Source: Neocallimastix lanati (nom. inval.) (lineage: Eukaryota > Neocallimastigomycota > Neocallimastigomycetes > Neocallimastigales > Neocallimastigaceae). From it: a stretch of DNA of 52,500 nucleotides. The stretch lies in NCBI GenBank assembly GCA_016946835.1, contig JACVTC010000022.1:1417501-1470000 (forward strand), read 5' to 3'. This document shows, one piece after another, positions 1 through 10,415 of this stretch. How positions within the stretch are numbered: position 1 is the first letter of the stretch; the number at the start of each line of letters is the position of its first letter. The position numbers were made by a program, and so were the translations under genes. The notes beneath the pieces are model-generated. The model did no database searches. It was not told the DNA's origin and was given only the letters and a program-made list of their open reading frames with translations.

Positions 1-510
1 CGTAAATTTCGAATGAAATAGATTAAGGATATTGAAATTCTTTATGAAAAAAAATTGTTTTTTTTTTTTTTTTTTTTTTTAATAATTTCCAAATATTGTC
101 CATACCATACCAAATAATAATGTAAAATACTGTTATCACAGATATGAATAATATAGAATCAAGTAAATTAAGTACAGATTCTGATAGTAGTAACGAAGTA
201 TATATAATATTAATAAAAATAGCAATAGAAATAATACTGTTAATAATAACAATGGTATTGATAGTGAAAATAGGAATGTTAATATTAGTGATAGTGAAAG
301 TAATAGTATTGTTACTGATAAGGTAATGAAGAGGTCAATCAGCGAAAATCATGTAAATATAAGTAATTTTTTATGAATAATGAGCGTGTAAATATATATG
401 TGACGTGATGTGGATTATATAACTTCCTTCTTGGTGGAAGAGATGCAGATATTATTGATTTAAATTTATTAAAGAGAAATGGGATGTTTTTGATTTAAAG
501 AATCAAATCA
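1..510 (+). pseudogene. Decayed LINE 3'-end fragment
   Basis: Remnant of the C-terminal end of a LINE retrotransposon ORF, broken by stops and frameshifts. Bases 1-120 match 19047-19131 closely, which is the end of the patchwork LINE copy. Bases 180-340 encode, in a shifted frame, an Asn/Ser-rich stretch like the one in the intact LINE at 12918-13040. Bases 421-447 encode NFLLGGRDAD, the counterpart of NFLLGGRS in that intact copy. The element probably continues leftward out of the window. Short ORFs here are by-products of the Asn/Ser repeat. Confidence 0.7.
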
Positions 511-890
511 TTTCTGGTGATGATTCAAAAAAATGCCAATCTTGGTACGATCTTCGACTCTCTTTATTAGAAATTATTCCAAAGGGCTAGTACTCGACAA
601 GGATTGCTATTCCGACGGTAGAAGCGTTAAACGAACCAAGGAATGTCAAACGCTGAAAATGTAATTAAAGACAGGCTAGTTAGGGTCATTGCAATGCTTT
701 TAAAGAAGAAGAACCAGATTCCGTTCTATCCTTGATTGTTAATCCCTTGGGGCTAGCATACATAAGATACATAAGGCTCCTTGATTCCAATCCCCACTTC
801 TATGACAATTTTTCTAAGGTTTTTCCTCACAAGAGGTTTTTTAAGGAATATGGTGGTAAGGGGGCGGTTACAGGTTAAGTATCTACCCCC
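511..890 (+). pseudogene. Decayed ORF tail, identity unknown
   Basis: This block is clearly less A+T-rich than its surroundings. From about 695 to a TAA at 877-879 one frame stays open for some 60 codons, with segments such as LGLAYIRYIRLLDSNP and FPHKRFFKEYGGKGAVTG. Upstream frames are interrupted. It follows directly on a LINE tail but does not resemble the C-termini of the intact LINEs in this window, so it may be a different mobile element or a host gene that the LINE landed in. I do not recognise the family. Confidence 0.35.
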
Positions 891-1029
891 CTCCTTTTAT
901 ATATTATTATTAGAATAGATACTGAATTAATTGAAAAGGTTTCACTAGTACTGTATATTTAAGTAGGAATTACTAACAATTGGGTATATGATATGATTCC
1001 ATATATTCATGTAGATATATTCTACTCAA

Positions 1030-1375
1030 TTGTAAATTTTTTTTACATGTAGGCATTTGCTAAGGGAGCTAGCAAGAATCTCCATGAATTAGGATAATAC
1101 TGGGCCCTCGCTTCAAAAGGAAGTTAAGAAACTGGAAAAGCACTTAACTCGGGAGGAAGAAGTACTAGAAAAAATTTTCATAGTAATAATATGCCTGTTG
1201 GAGCACCAAATGCTGAAATACTCAGTTAAGGTAGTCCAAAAGGAAAACAATTCTACCTTTATAAAAAAAAAAGGAAGTGTGTAACTACCTCAGTATATTC
1301 CCAATGCTCCTGAAGGGGAGGGAGAAGGGGGAGCTGAAACTAAGGGCAGTACACACCGAAAATAAAAAAAAAAAA
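1030..1375 (+). other. GC-richer relic block, unrecognised
   Basis: A patch with normal base composition inside AT-rich DNA. One frame near 1107-1170 encodes a charged, coiled-coil-like run (LQKEVKKLEKHLTREEEVLE); other parts are interrupted by stops. It ends in a run of about 18 A at roughly 1364-1381, as a retrotransposed copy might. It matches nothing else in the window. From 1376 to 2150 I see only AT-rich DNA with homopolymers. Confidence 0.25.
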
Positions 1376-2149
1376 AAAAAAATCTGAAGGAGAAGATCAT
1401 AATTTCTTTCAGATCGTCAATTCAAACCCTTAATCCGGAAAAAGAATTTCTTTTTTTTAAAAAAAAAAAAAAGAAATCTTATATATTTTTAGAAGAAAGG
1501 TTTGTTGTCTATGAACTTTTTTTTTTCTGAATTTTTTATTTATTACACTTTCTTTTACACTTTATTTTAAATATTACTTTTTTTTTATTACTCATTACTA
1601 TTCTTTATTCTAAATATTATTATGTTCTTATTGAGCAAATAATATTTTATTTCTTTTTTTTTTTATTAATTCTGTGTTTTTTTTTTTTTTTTTTAAAAAA
1701 AAAATATCTATGTAATTAATAAAAGTGAATAAATAAATAAATAAAGTTTAAAGTACGATATCATTGCTACTGTAAAAAATATATATATATATATTAGAGT
1801 TATTAATTAGCCATGGCTAAAATATTAACCACTATAAAAAAAAAATTTAGAAGGAAAGAGTATTTTCTATATAATTACTTTCTTCATTTACTTAACTACA
1901 GTAATAAAACTTAATGACAATATACTTTAATTACTATTAAATTTGTAAATTTTTAAAATAATTTTACTTCATATAATAATTAAATCTCAAAATCAATTAT
2001 TAAAATAATAATATATATTTTTTAAAAGGTAATTTTTGTTTATTTATTTATTTATATTCATGTATAAAAGTAGATTTTATATATTTTAATTTTAAAAATA
2101 AATTACAATTTTTTTTTCTTTTTTTCTTAATTATTAAATTTTAAATAAT

Positions 2150-2578
2150 ATTATCATATTCATATTCATTATAAGAAAGATAATTTAATCCAATATAAAT
2201 ATTCTTTTTTTTCCAAAATTCGTTACATATTTTATGAATTGATTCACAAAATCTATTATATGAGTCAACAATTTTAGTAAATTCATTGAAATTACATGCA
2301 GTATTTATAACCTTAAATTTGTTAATGTTTTTTAACCTTTTGAAGACAATAAATTTTGGGGGACATTTCTAAACAGAGCTTTTCTGATTTCCGTTAATGA
2401 TGTAATCAAATGACCCTTTGCAATGGAATTAGTAGTGTTGATGAATTTTTCAACTATACAACCTGCTGAAAGTTCTCTATTTCCCAATTCTTTACTAAGA
2501 ATATCAAATTTATTGTGATCAAAAAAAAAAAAAATTTTTTTTCTTAAGTTCAAGACATTTATACCTATCCCACCTAAT

Positions 2579-2617
<39 letters not shown>

Positions 2618-3320
2618 GTAACAAAAATGATTCATCTGTGATAGTTTTCTTACAATAAACTACTAGAGGTTTATGATCAGAATCAGAAGGATAATCAAAA
2701 AAAATAATCTCTTGATATTTTATTTAGCATACTTGAGTTGATTAACGCATGATCAATACCTGAGGAATATCTATCTACCCCTCTAGTCCATGAAATAGAT
2801 GAACCATTAATAGGGAGAATAAACCAGTTACCAAGGTTACTATTAGTTAATTTCTCTTATAAATCAGCGGTACTCATGTTAAAGTCTCCAAGAACAATAG
2901 ATGAATAATTAGTGTGATTCAGAAGCCATGAGAAAACCTCAGAGAACGCATATCGGACTTGTAATGAGTGTTTCTTAGTGGGGAAGAGTGACATTACCTA
3001 CAGAACACTTGGAGTGATTCCATAAGACTATATGTTGTTAAAGAAGCAAAGATGAATGTAGGAATTATCTTCAAGTACTGCTTGGCATGAAACATGATAT
3101 CCAAGATATAAACCTTAGCAACCTGACGTATTTAGATCCATTCTTTTCTGGAAAATATTTGATGTTAGGAAGTGTTACTTTAACACGGATTTCTGGCATC
3201 ATTGGTACCATTACCTGTTTCCTGAAAACCTAGGAATAATAATTTAAAAATTATGTTGAAGTACTCAATACTCTCTCTTTTCACAAGATTCTATCCATTG
3301 GTACTCCAACTAAAAAAAAA
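2150..3320 (-). pseudogene. Decayed LINE fragment: APE endonuclease to pre-RT region
   Basis: On the minus strand, from about 3311 downward, pieces in several frames line up with the intact LINE endonuclease: WSTNG then KRE..EYFNIIFK and FQETG; GDFN near 2880; SGIDHALI near 2750; SDSDHKPL near 2680. After a 35-base T run (2582-2616 on the plus strand) the frame at 2553-2332 gives VEKFINTTNSIAKG, and 2330-2150 gives IVDSYNRFCESIHKICNEFW, the counterpart of the region just before the reverse transcriptase domain. Several frameshifts and stops show it is dead. The RT part is missing, so the copy is truncated at its 3' side. Confidence 0.8.
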
Positions 3321-4019
3321 AAAAAAAAAAGTGAAAACTTTTCTTTGTTAAAATGTAAATTTTTAATTTTGAGAAATAAGATTAGGTGTAAAATAAATAA
3401 GTAAAGTTTAAAATTATCAATTATTGTGGTTATAAAAAAAAAAAAAAAAAAAATTAATTATATATATTAAATGATGAGAATAATGTTGTTGTTACTCTTG
3501 ATATACATAAAACTTTCAAGAAGAATAGATATAAATATATATATATAAAAAAAAAAAGGTATACATTAACAATTTTATATATAATATTTATAGGATGTAA
3601 AATATATTCTTTAAATAAAATTTATTAGTCCTTTATTTATTATTCTTTCCCTTTATTTAGCTTCAATTAAAAAGAAATCATACTAGAATTATTCAATTTT
3701 TTCCATATATTAAATCTTAATTATACATACAATTATTTTAAAATTTTTAATATTTAAAGTTCTAATTAATATATGAAGATTACTTCTGATTAAATGTACA
3801 TTTTTTTGGGGGTTACTTTTTTATCTTTACTATGTCCAATTCAGTCATAGATCAAGCTTACTTAAACATTCCCTCTTATCTCTATATTTTTTGTTAAATA
3901 AATATTTTTTTATCCTAAAAAAAAAAAAAAATTAAATATTATATATGTAAATTAAACTCTAAAAATTTATGCCTGTAAATTTCTGGAGTTCAATGAAAAG
4001 AATTACATAAATTGTATTA
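3321..4019. other. AT-rich intergenic DNA
   Basis: Runs of A at 3313-3330 and 3438-3453, AT dinucleotides near 3536-3547, and no ORF or recognisable similarity. I see nothing further in it. Confidence 0.5.
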
Positions 4020-4720
4020 AATTAAATTTTACACATCTCGAAGGCAATTACATGAACCAATTATCTTCGAGATGTTAATTGCTGCTGTTGGAAAATGGGT
4101 CTGTGAGGATAATACAAATTATGTCATCATGCCCTTAAATTTCATGGATGAAATTATTTCTGTTTGAAGACAGATGCTGAGAATTTAAATCTCTACTGTT
4201 TTTAGCTTGACTTGAAAAAAAAAAAAAAAAAAATATGAATAAAGAAAGTTTCTTTCATAAGACTATGAATACTGAAAAATGTTGACGTGATGGGTTAATC
4301 ATGTGGTGATTTTCAAGTTTTAATTATAAGTACAAAAGGATAATACTCGTATTTAAACTAATGTTGCTTTAAATAGTGGAGTCAATAGCCCGGGAGATTT
4401 ATTGACTACTCTTTATCGTAAAGGATGAACAACAAAACATAAGTAAACCTATTATTTACGTTATTGGAGGAGTGAATGTTATTATTCATTACAATGCCTT
4501 TAATGATTTTAGTCTTATTAATAAAGTCCTGGTGGCAATTCTCTTTAAAAGATAGCGTTAGACATATGAGAACTTATGATTGTACTCATGATGGAACAGT
4601 TGCTGATAATGACCTTTACTTGGTTAGATTTCACTTTAAAAATGGATCAAAGTTATAATGATTTATCCCGTAACAGTGTAATTCCAAGTAATTGGAAGGG
4701 ATGGACAATTGAACAAAAAA
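4020..4720 (+). pseudogene. Decayed gene, unknown family
   Basis: A stretch with coding-like composition and short open segments in changing frames: EPIIFEMLIAAVGKWVCEDN near 4060, KPIIYVIGGVNVIIHYNAF near 4445-4500, and LKDSVRHMRTYDCTHDGTVA near 4550-4610 followed by a further open stretch to a stop near 4656. No continuous reading frame or plausible splice pattern joins them. It looks like a host or transposon gene broken by several frameshifts. I cannot name the family. Confidence 0.35.
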
Positions 4721-4882
4721 AATTTTTAAAATAAAATAATATAGCATAAATCTAATAAAATAAATAATTTAAATTAATAAAAATGGATTATTAACTAGAT
4801 AATTATGAAGAACGACATAAATTAAAAGAATAAAATATAATAAAATAGAAAAGTACGATATAAAATAAAATAATAAAAATAA

Positions 4883-4913
<31 letters not shown>

Positions 4914-6248
4914 AAAAATAAAAATGATAAAATTAATAGGATAGAAGGTAATAAATAAAAATAAAATAAGAAACAAATAAAGGAATGAAAATTAAATATT
5001 GCAAATAAGTAAAAAAGTAAAAAATAAAAATAAATAAAAAAAAATATTCAAATGTTAAAATAAAATTTATATCCATATTTGGATGTATTATTATATTTTA
5101 AATTAATATTTATTTAAAATTTTTAAGATATAAAAAAAAAAAAAAAAAAGTTAAAACTACTAAATAATAAGGAAAAAAATCATTAAATTTACTAAATAAA
5201 TTATAAGAAAAAAAATTTTTTTTTATTTCTTATAGAGTTAGAGATATAATTATAAATGTGTACTTATTTTTATAATTAATAAAATTTATCTATATTTTAA
5301 AAAATATATATATATATATATATTTTATATTAAAAATTAATAATAAAATTTTTTATTATTATTACTATTATTATAATTTATAAAAAAAAAATTGATAATA
5401 TTTTAATTAGAAAGAAAAAAAATATATTTTAAAATCAAGTATCAACAATATATCTTTATATATGAGATTTATTAAAAAATATTTTTTTAATTGAAAGAAA
5501 AAATTCTAAAAAGGTACTTTATTAAAAAAATTTTTTTAAGTAGTTTATTTTATAGTTAAATTAATATTATTATATTTTTATTATTATAAGTTAAGGCAAA
5601 TTATTTATTTTATATGTATATACACTATATGAAGGTATGAAAAAAAAATAATAAAAGAATTAATTTATTAAACCTATTATTAGTAATCCTATTAACAGGT
5701 ACATTATTAGCAGTAAAAAAAAAATTTACCAAACTATATGTAAATTTTTTAATAATAATTATATAAGGATATAAATTTTATTATAATAATTAATGTATGA
5801 ATAATATTTAAAAAAATTTAAAATAATTCATAGTTAAAAGACGAATCATCCAAATTTCATATATGTAAAAAATGGTTATTAAATAAAATTAATATGAAAA
5901 AAAACTTTTTGAGGCAACATTCAAAAACTTTGATTAGTATATCATTAAAAAATTTTCAATGGATAGGGTTAATTTTATTTATACATTATTCATTGTAGAT
6001 ATTGAAAAAAAAAAATTTTTTTTTTTAAATTCCATTCTATTATTATTAAATCATTTTAAATTCATACTTTATTAAAAAAAAAAAGTTTAATAAAATAAAA
6101 AGTTTATTAATTTAAAAATAAAAAAAATGTAAAAATGTAAAAAATTAAAGTAAAAAAAAAAGTTTAAAATTATTTAATAATTAGATTATAGAAAAAAAAG
6201 TAGTCTTTGTATATATATATATATATATATTATATACATATAAAGAAG

Positions 6249-6283
<35 letters not shown>

Positions 6284-8164
6284 AAAAAATAAAGAGGAAA
6301 AAAAAAAAACTCTATAATTGTTATTATAATTTTTATTTTAATCAAAAAAAAAAAAAAAAAAAAAAAATTCATGGAAGTTTACATATATATAAATAAAATT
6401 TTTTAATAAATTATTCCTTCTTATTAATTTTTTCCTTTTATATATATAACCTATATATTTTAATTTGCTATGTTATAATTACTATTTGAATTTAACAAAT
6501 AAACTTTCATAATTATTAATAATAGAGATTATTAAAAATTAAAAATTATTTTTTATTAATTATACTGGTCAGTTATATATATATTATTTTTAATAAATAG
6601 TATTTTCAAATAGTACTACCAAAAAATACAGTAAAAAATAAAATAAAAAATATAATAAAAAAATATATATATAAAAATTTAAAAATATTTTTATTTAAAT
6701 TATTAAGTAATAAATATAGTGAATAATTATTAATTAAAAGTTTATTTATTATAAATAATTTTTTTAGTAATATTTATAAAAAGTAAAGAGTTTTTATACT
6801 TATCAGTCATTTTGTATAATTATTATTTCCATTATTGTATATATTTATGCTCTTTCCTTTTTTTTTTTTTTTTTTTTTATTGGAAATAATTAAATTTATA
6901 AGATATTTATAAATTTAATTATATTTGGTAGATTTCAGTTGCCTTTCATTTCCTATTTGATGATTACTTTAATTGGAAATACATTATATTACATTATATT
7001 ACAATTTATATCATTATTTTATACATTACGTATTTTTAAATTTGTTTTTATGATGAATATTTAAAAAACTTTACAATTAATTAAGCCTTCAAATATAAAT
7101 ATATTATAATCTATAGATGTATATATAAACTTTTTTTTTCTGAAATGTAACTATTTTAACAATTTAATTAAAAGAATAATAAAAATAATTTTAGTTTCAA
7201 ATATATTAGAATACACTATAATATATTATAATATATTAAATAATAACTAGTGCCATAATTTATTATATCAAAGTTAATGAACCATTTATATATATTAACC
7301 AATCATTCCTTTGTTAATTTTTCTTTTTTTAGTAAAAAAAAAACAAAAAAAAATTTACAATAAAAAATAAAAAAATTAAAATATTATTGATAATAAATAA
7401 TAAATAGTTAATAATAATTAATAATAAATAATAAATAATAAATAATAAATAAATAAATAATAAATAAATAATAAATAAATAATAAATAAAAATAAATAAA
7501 TAATAAATAAAAATAAATAAAAATAAATAAATAATAAATATATAATAAATAAATAATAAATAAATAATAAATAAATAATAAATTATAAATAATAAATAAT
7601 AATATATATATAATAAATAATAAATTATAAATAATAAATTATAAATAATTGAATAATAAATTAATGAATAATAAATAATAAATAAAATATTACTGATTCT
7701 AGTAAAACTAACCTGAATAGTAAGCACTATGAAAAATTAACATTTTTTGTTATTTTGCTCTTATTATTTTAATATTAGAATAAATATTTCTTTATATGTT
7801 TATAATAATTATTAATTATTAATATCTGTGTTCTGTTTTTACCATTATTTTAATTGATTTATCTGCTAGTATTTTCTTGATAATAGTATAAATATACTTT
7901 TATATTCAATTAATGTGATATATGGTTAAATTAATTTTTATATTTGAAAATTATTATAAATTAATTAAAATCTTGTTAAATTTAATATAATGTATTTTAC
8001 ATACATATATTAAATAGGATCATCCTACATAGATTGATTGTTGTATCTATTTATTTATTTACGTATTATTTACTTATTTATTATTTATTTATTTATTTAT
8101 TTTATTAATTATTTTTTATTAATTATTTATTTTTATTATTTAATTATATATTTTTGTATTTTTA

Positions 8165-8199
<35 letters not shown>

Positions 8200-8867
8200 G
8201 TTATTTATATTATTTAAGCAATTATTTATTCATTTTTTATTAATTCAATCTCATTTTATTTTTTATCTCATTTATATCTTTTCCTTGAAAGAAAATGAAG
8301 GTTTGTATATACATTAACATACTCTTAAATTCAAGTGAATATGAATATATGACATTAAATGAATATAAATGTATGACATTGAATCCCTAAAAATGCTGTT
8401 TACATTACATTAATTGTTATTCCAATTGAATGAACCATTGAACTTTTTTTTTTTTTTGAATTAAAAATAAAAAATAAAATGGAAATCAAAAGAAAACTAA
8501 TTAATAAAAAAAAAAATTTATAGATAAATAACTAATCATATATTAATATATATATATATACAATTATATTATACAATATATATTATATAGTATATAATTA
8601 ATAAATTATATATATAATATACAATATATTTTATTAAATAAATATAAAATAATTAGAGTTTATTATAAATTTTTAATAAAATGAATGTAATTAAATTTAA
8701 TTTATTAGATATAATAAATATATAAAAATTATCAAGATTAACAAGAAAAAAAAAAAAAAAAAAAAAACAGTATAAAAAGAAAGTAAAACCTTCTTATTTA
8801 TAGATTTTTTTTTCTTTAACATATTTATAAATACAAAGTTTGTTTATAATATATAAAATAATTAAAA
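4721..8867. other. AT desert with microsatellites
   Basis: More than 4 kb of A+T-rich DNA without a supportable gene. It contains A runs at 6250-6279 and 6343-6367, AT dinucleotide tracts (5306-5323, 6212-6231), a taa/taaa microsatellite at 7380-7690, and (attt)n tracts at 8040-8210. The open frames here (6181-6372 and 7329-7727 on the minus strand) encode only Phe, Ile, Tyr and Leu repeats and are by-products of base composition. The last 100-200 bases before 8868 should hold the cyclophilin promoter; I can define no element in it. Confidence 0.6.
7380..7690. repeat. taaataa microsatellite
   Basis: Imperfect array of 3-, 4- and 7-base units (taa, taaa, taaataa) over about 310 bases. The same motif forms long arrays at 29575-29755 and 34686-34915. 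Confidence 0.85.
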
Positions 8868-9852
8868 ATGGCCAACCCAAAGGTAAATATTTAGATGTAA
8901 TAATAAGTTAAGAAAGTTGGAAAAATGAAGTATATAAGTTAGGGATAAAATTTTATAGGATTACAGATTAATGGTAGAATTATATTCATTATTTGAATAA
9001 ATATACAAAGAGTAAATTATGAATCGAAATTGTTGATAAATGTTAAAGGGAAAAAGTATATTAATAAATCAAATTTAAATTGTTTATTTATAATAGGTTT
9101 ACTTCGACGTTACTGCTAATGACCAACCACTCGGTCGTATTGTTATGGAAGTAAGTTAATATTTAATATGAAGTATAATAAAGATAATAATAATATTAAA
9201 AATAGATAATAATAATAAAAAAAAAAAAGAGATATATTTAATATATTAATTTTTATATATAAAATTTTTTTTTTTAAAAAAAATAGCTTTACGCCGATGT
9301 CTGTCCAAAGACCGGTAAATATTATTTGAATTTTATTGAAAATATAAATATTTAGTTATTTTTATTTTAAAATAAAAAATAACGAAAATTTGGTGTTAAT
9401 TAATTATATAATTTTATTTTTATTTATTTTTTAATTAAATAATAAATTTAATAGCTGAAAACTTCCGTGCCTTATGTACTGGTCAATATGGTTACGGTTA
9501 CAAGGGTTGTACCTTCCACCGTATTATTCCAAATTTCATGATTCAAGGTGGTGACTTCACCAACCACAACGGTACTGGTGGTAGATCTATCTACGGTGCT
9601 AGATTCGCTGATGAAAACTTCCAACTTAAGCACACTGGTCTTGGTACTCTTTCCATGGCTAACGCTGGTCCAAACACCAACGGTTCTCAATTCTTTATCT
9701 GTACCGTCAAGACCTCTTGGTTAGATGGTAAGCACGTCGTCTTCGGTAAGGCTATTGAAGGTTTAGATGTTGTTAAGAAGATTGAATCCTTCGGTACTGA
9801 CTCTGGTGCTCCAAAGGCCAGAATTGTTATTGCTGACTGTGGTCAATTATAA
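8868..9852 (+). CDS. Cyclophilin A-type peptidyl-prolyl isomerase, 4 exons
   Basis: Cytosolic peptidyl-prolyl cis-trans isomerase that speeds proline isomerisation in folding proteins and binds cyclosporin. Exons: 8868-8882, 9097-9150, 9287-9314 and 9455-9852; all three introns are GT-AG (donors GTAAAT, GTAAGT, GTAAAT) and phases fit. The joined protein is 164 residues, the usual cyclophilin A length, and covers the whole fold from [20 protein letters not shown] to the end IVIADCGQL. Active-site motifs are present: [16 protein letters not shown] (Arg, Phe, Met, Gln), [17 protein letters not shown] and [10 protein letters not shown]. There is no signal peptide or C-terminal retention signal, so it should be cytosolic. 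Exon 4 uses C-ending and G-ending codons more than its neighbours, as expected for a highly expressed gene. The first exon holds just five codons; its ATG is set by the conserved N-terminus and the phase of intron 1. Confidence 0.96.
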
Positions 9853-10415
9853 GTTTGAATTTTTTTTAAAAGAATTTAAAAAAAGACAACGTTTATACCA
9901 AAAATTTTTTTATTTATGCTAGACAAATTTTTTATTAGCGTGTAAAAAAATTTTTATATAAAAAAAAGAATAATTTATTTCAAAGAAAACAATTTCAATG
10001 AAATAATTATGTAAATTTAAAAATTTTGTAATTAGGAAAAAAAATTAAAAAATTAAAAAATGAAAAAAAGAATCATATAAATTCATTAATATAAATTATT
10101 AAGAAATTTATATGTATGAAAAAGAGCAATCAAAATTAAAAAAAAATTAAAAAAAAAAAAATTACAAATAAAAAGAAACAAATAATAAAAAAAAAATAAA
10201 TATAGTTGAGTAATTATTGTTTTTATAATAGGAAGTGTATCGAAAGTAAATATTTATTTTTTTTATTTATATTATATATCTTTTATTTTAAATTTTGGTC
10301 ATGTTGTGATAATTATTCGTAGAGGAGTGTTTGTATAATTATTTTATTTTATTTTTTTTAGAAAAAGATATTATCAAATATTTCGTATTTTGTAAAATTT
10401 TATTTATCATTGATG
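9853..10415. other. Cyclophilin 3' flank and LINE insertion boundary
   Basis: AT-rich DNA that holds the cyclophilin 3' untranslated region (A/T-rich, no distinct polyadenylation signal identifiable) and the 5' junction of the truncated LINE, which lies near 10420. I could not find a clear target-site duplicate. Confidence 0.45.

Noticed and set aside
5630-5775. Signal-peptide-like segment INLLNLLLVILLTGTLLAV after an ATG and A run
   Set aside because: The ATG frame stops after three Lys codons; the hydrophobic segment is in another frame and no protein follows. In A+T-rich DNA Leu/Ile runs arise by chance.
6181-7727. Minus-strand open frames rich in Phe, Ile and Tyr
   Set aside because: They are direct readings of A runs and of the taaataa microsatellite; no domain or codon bias.
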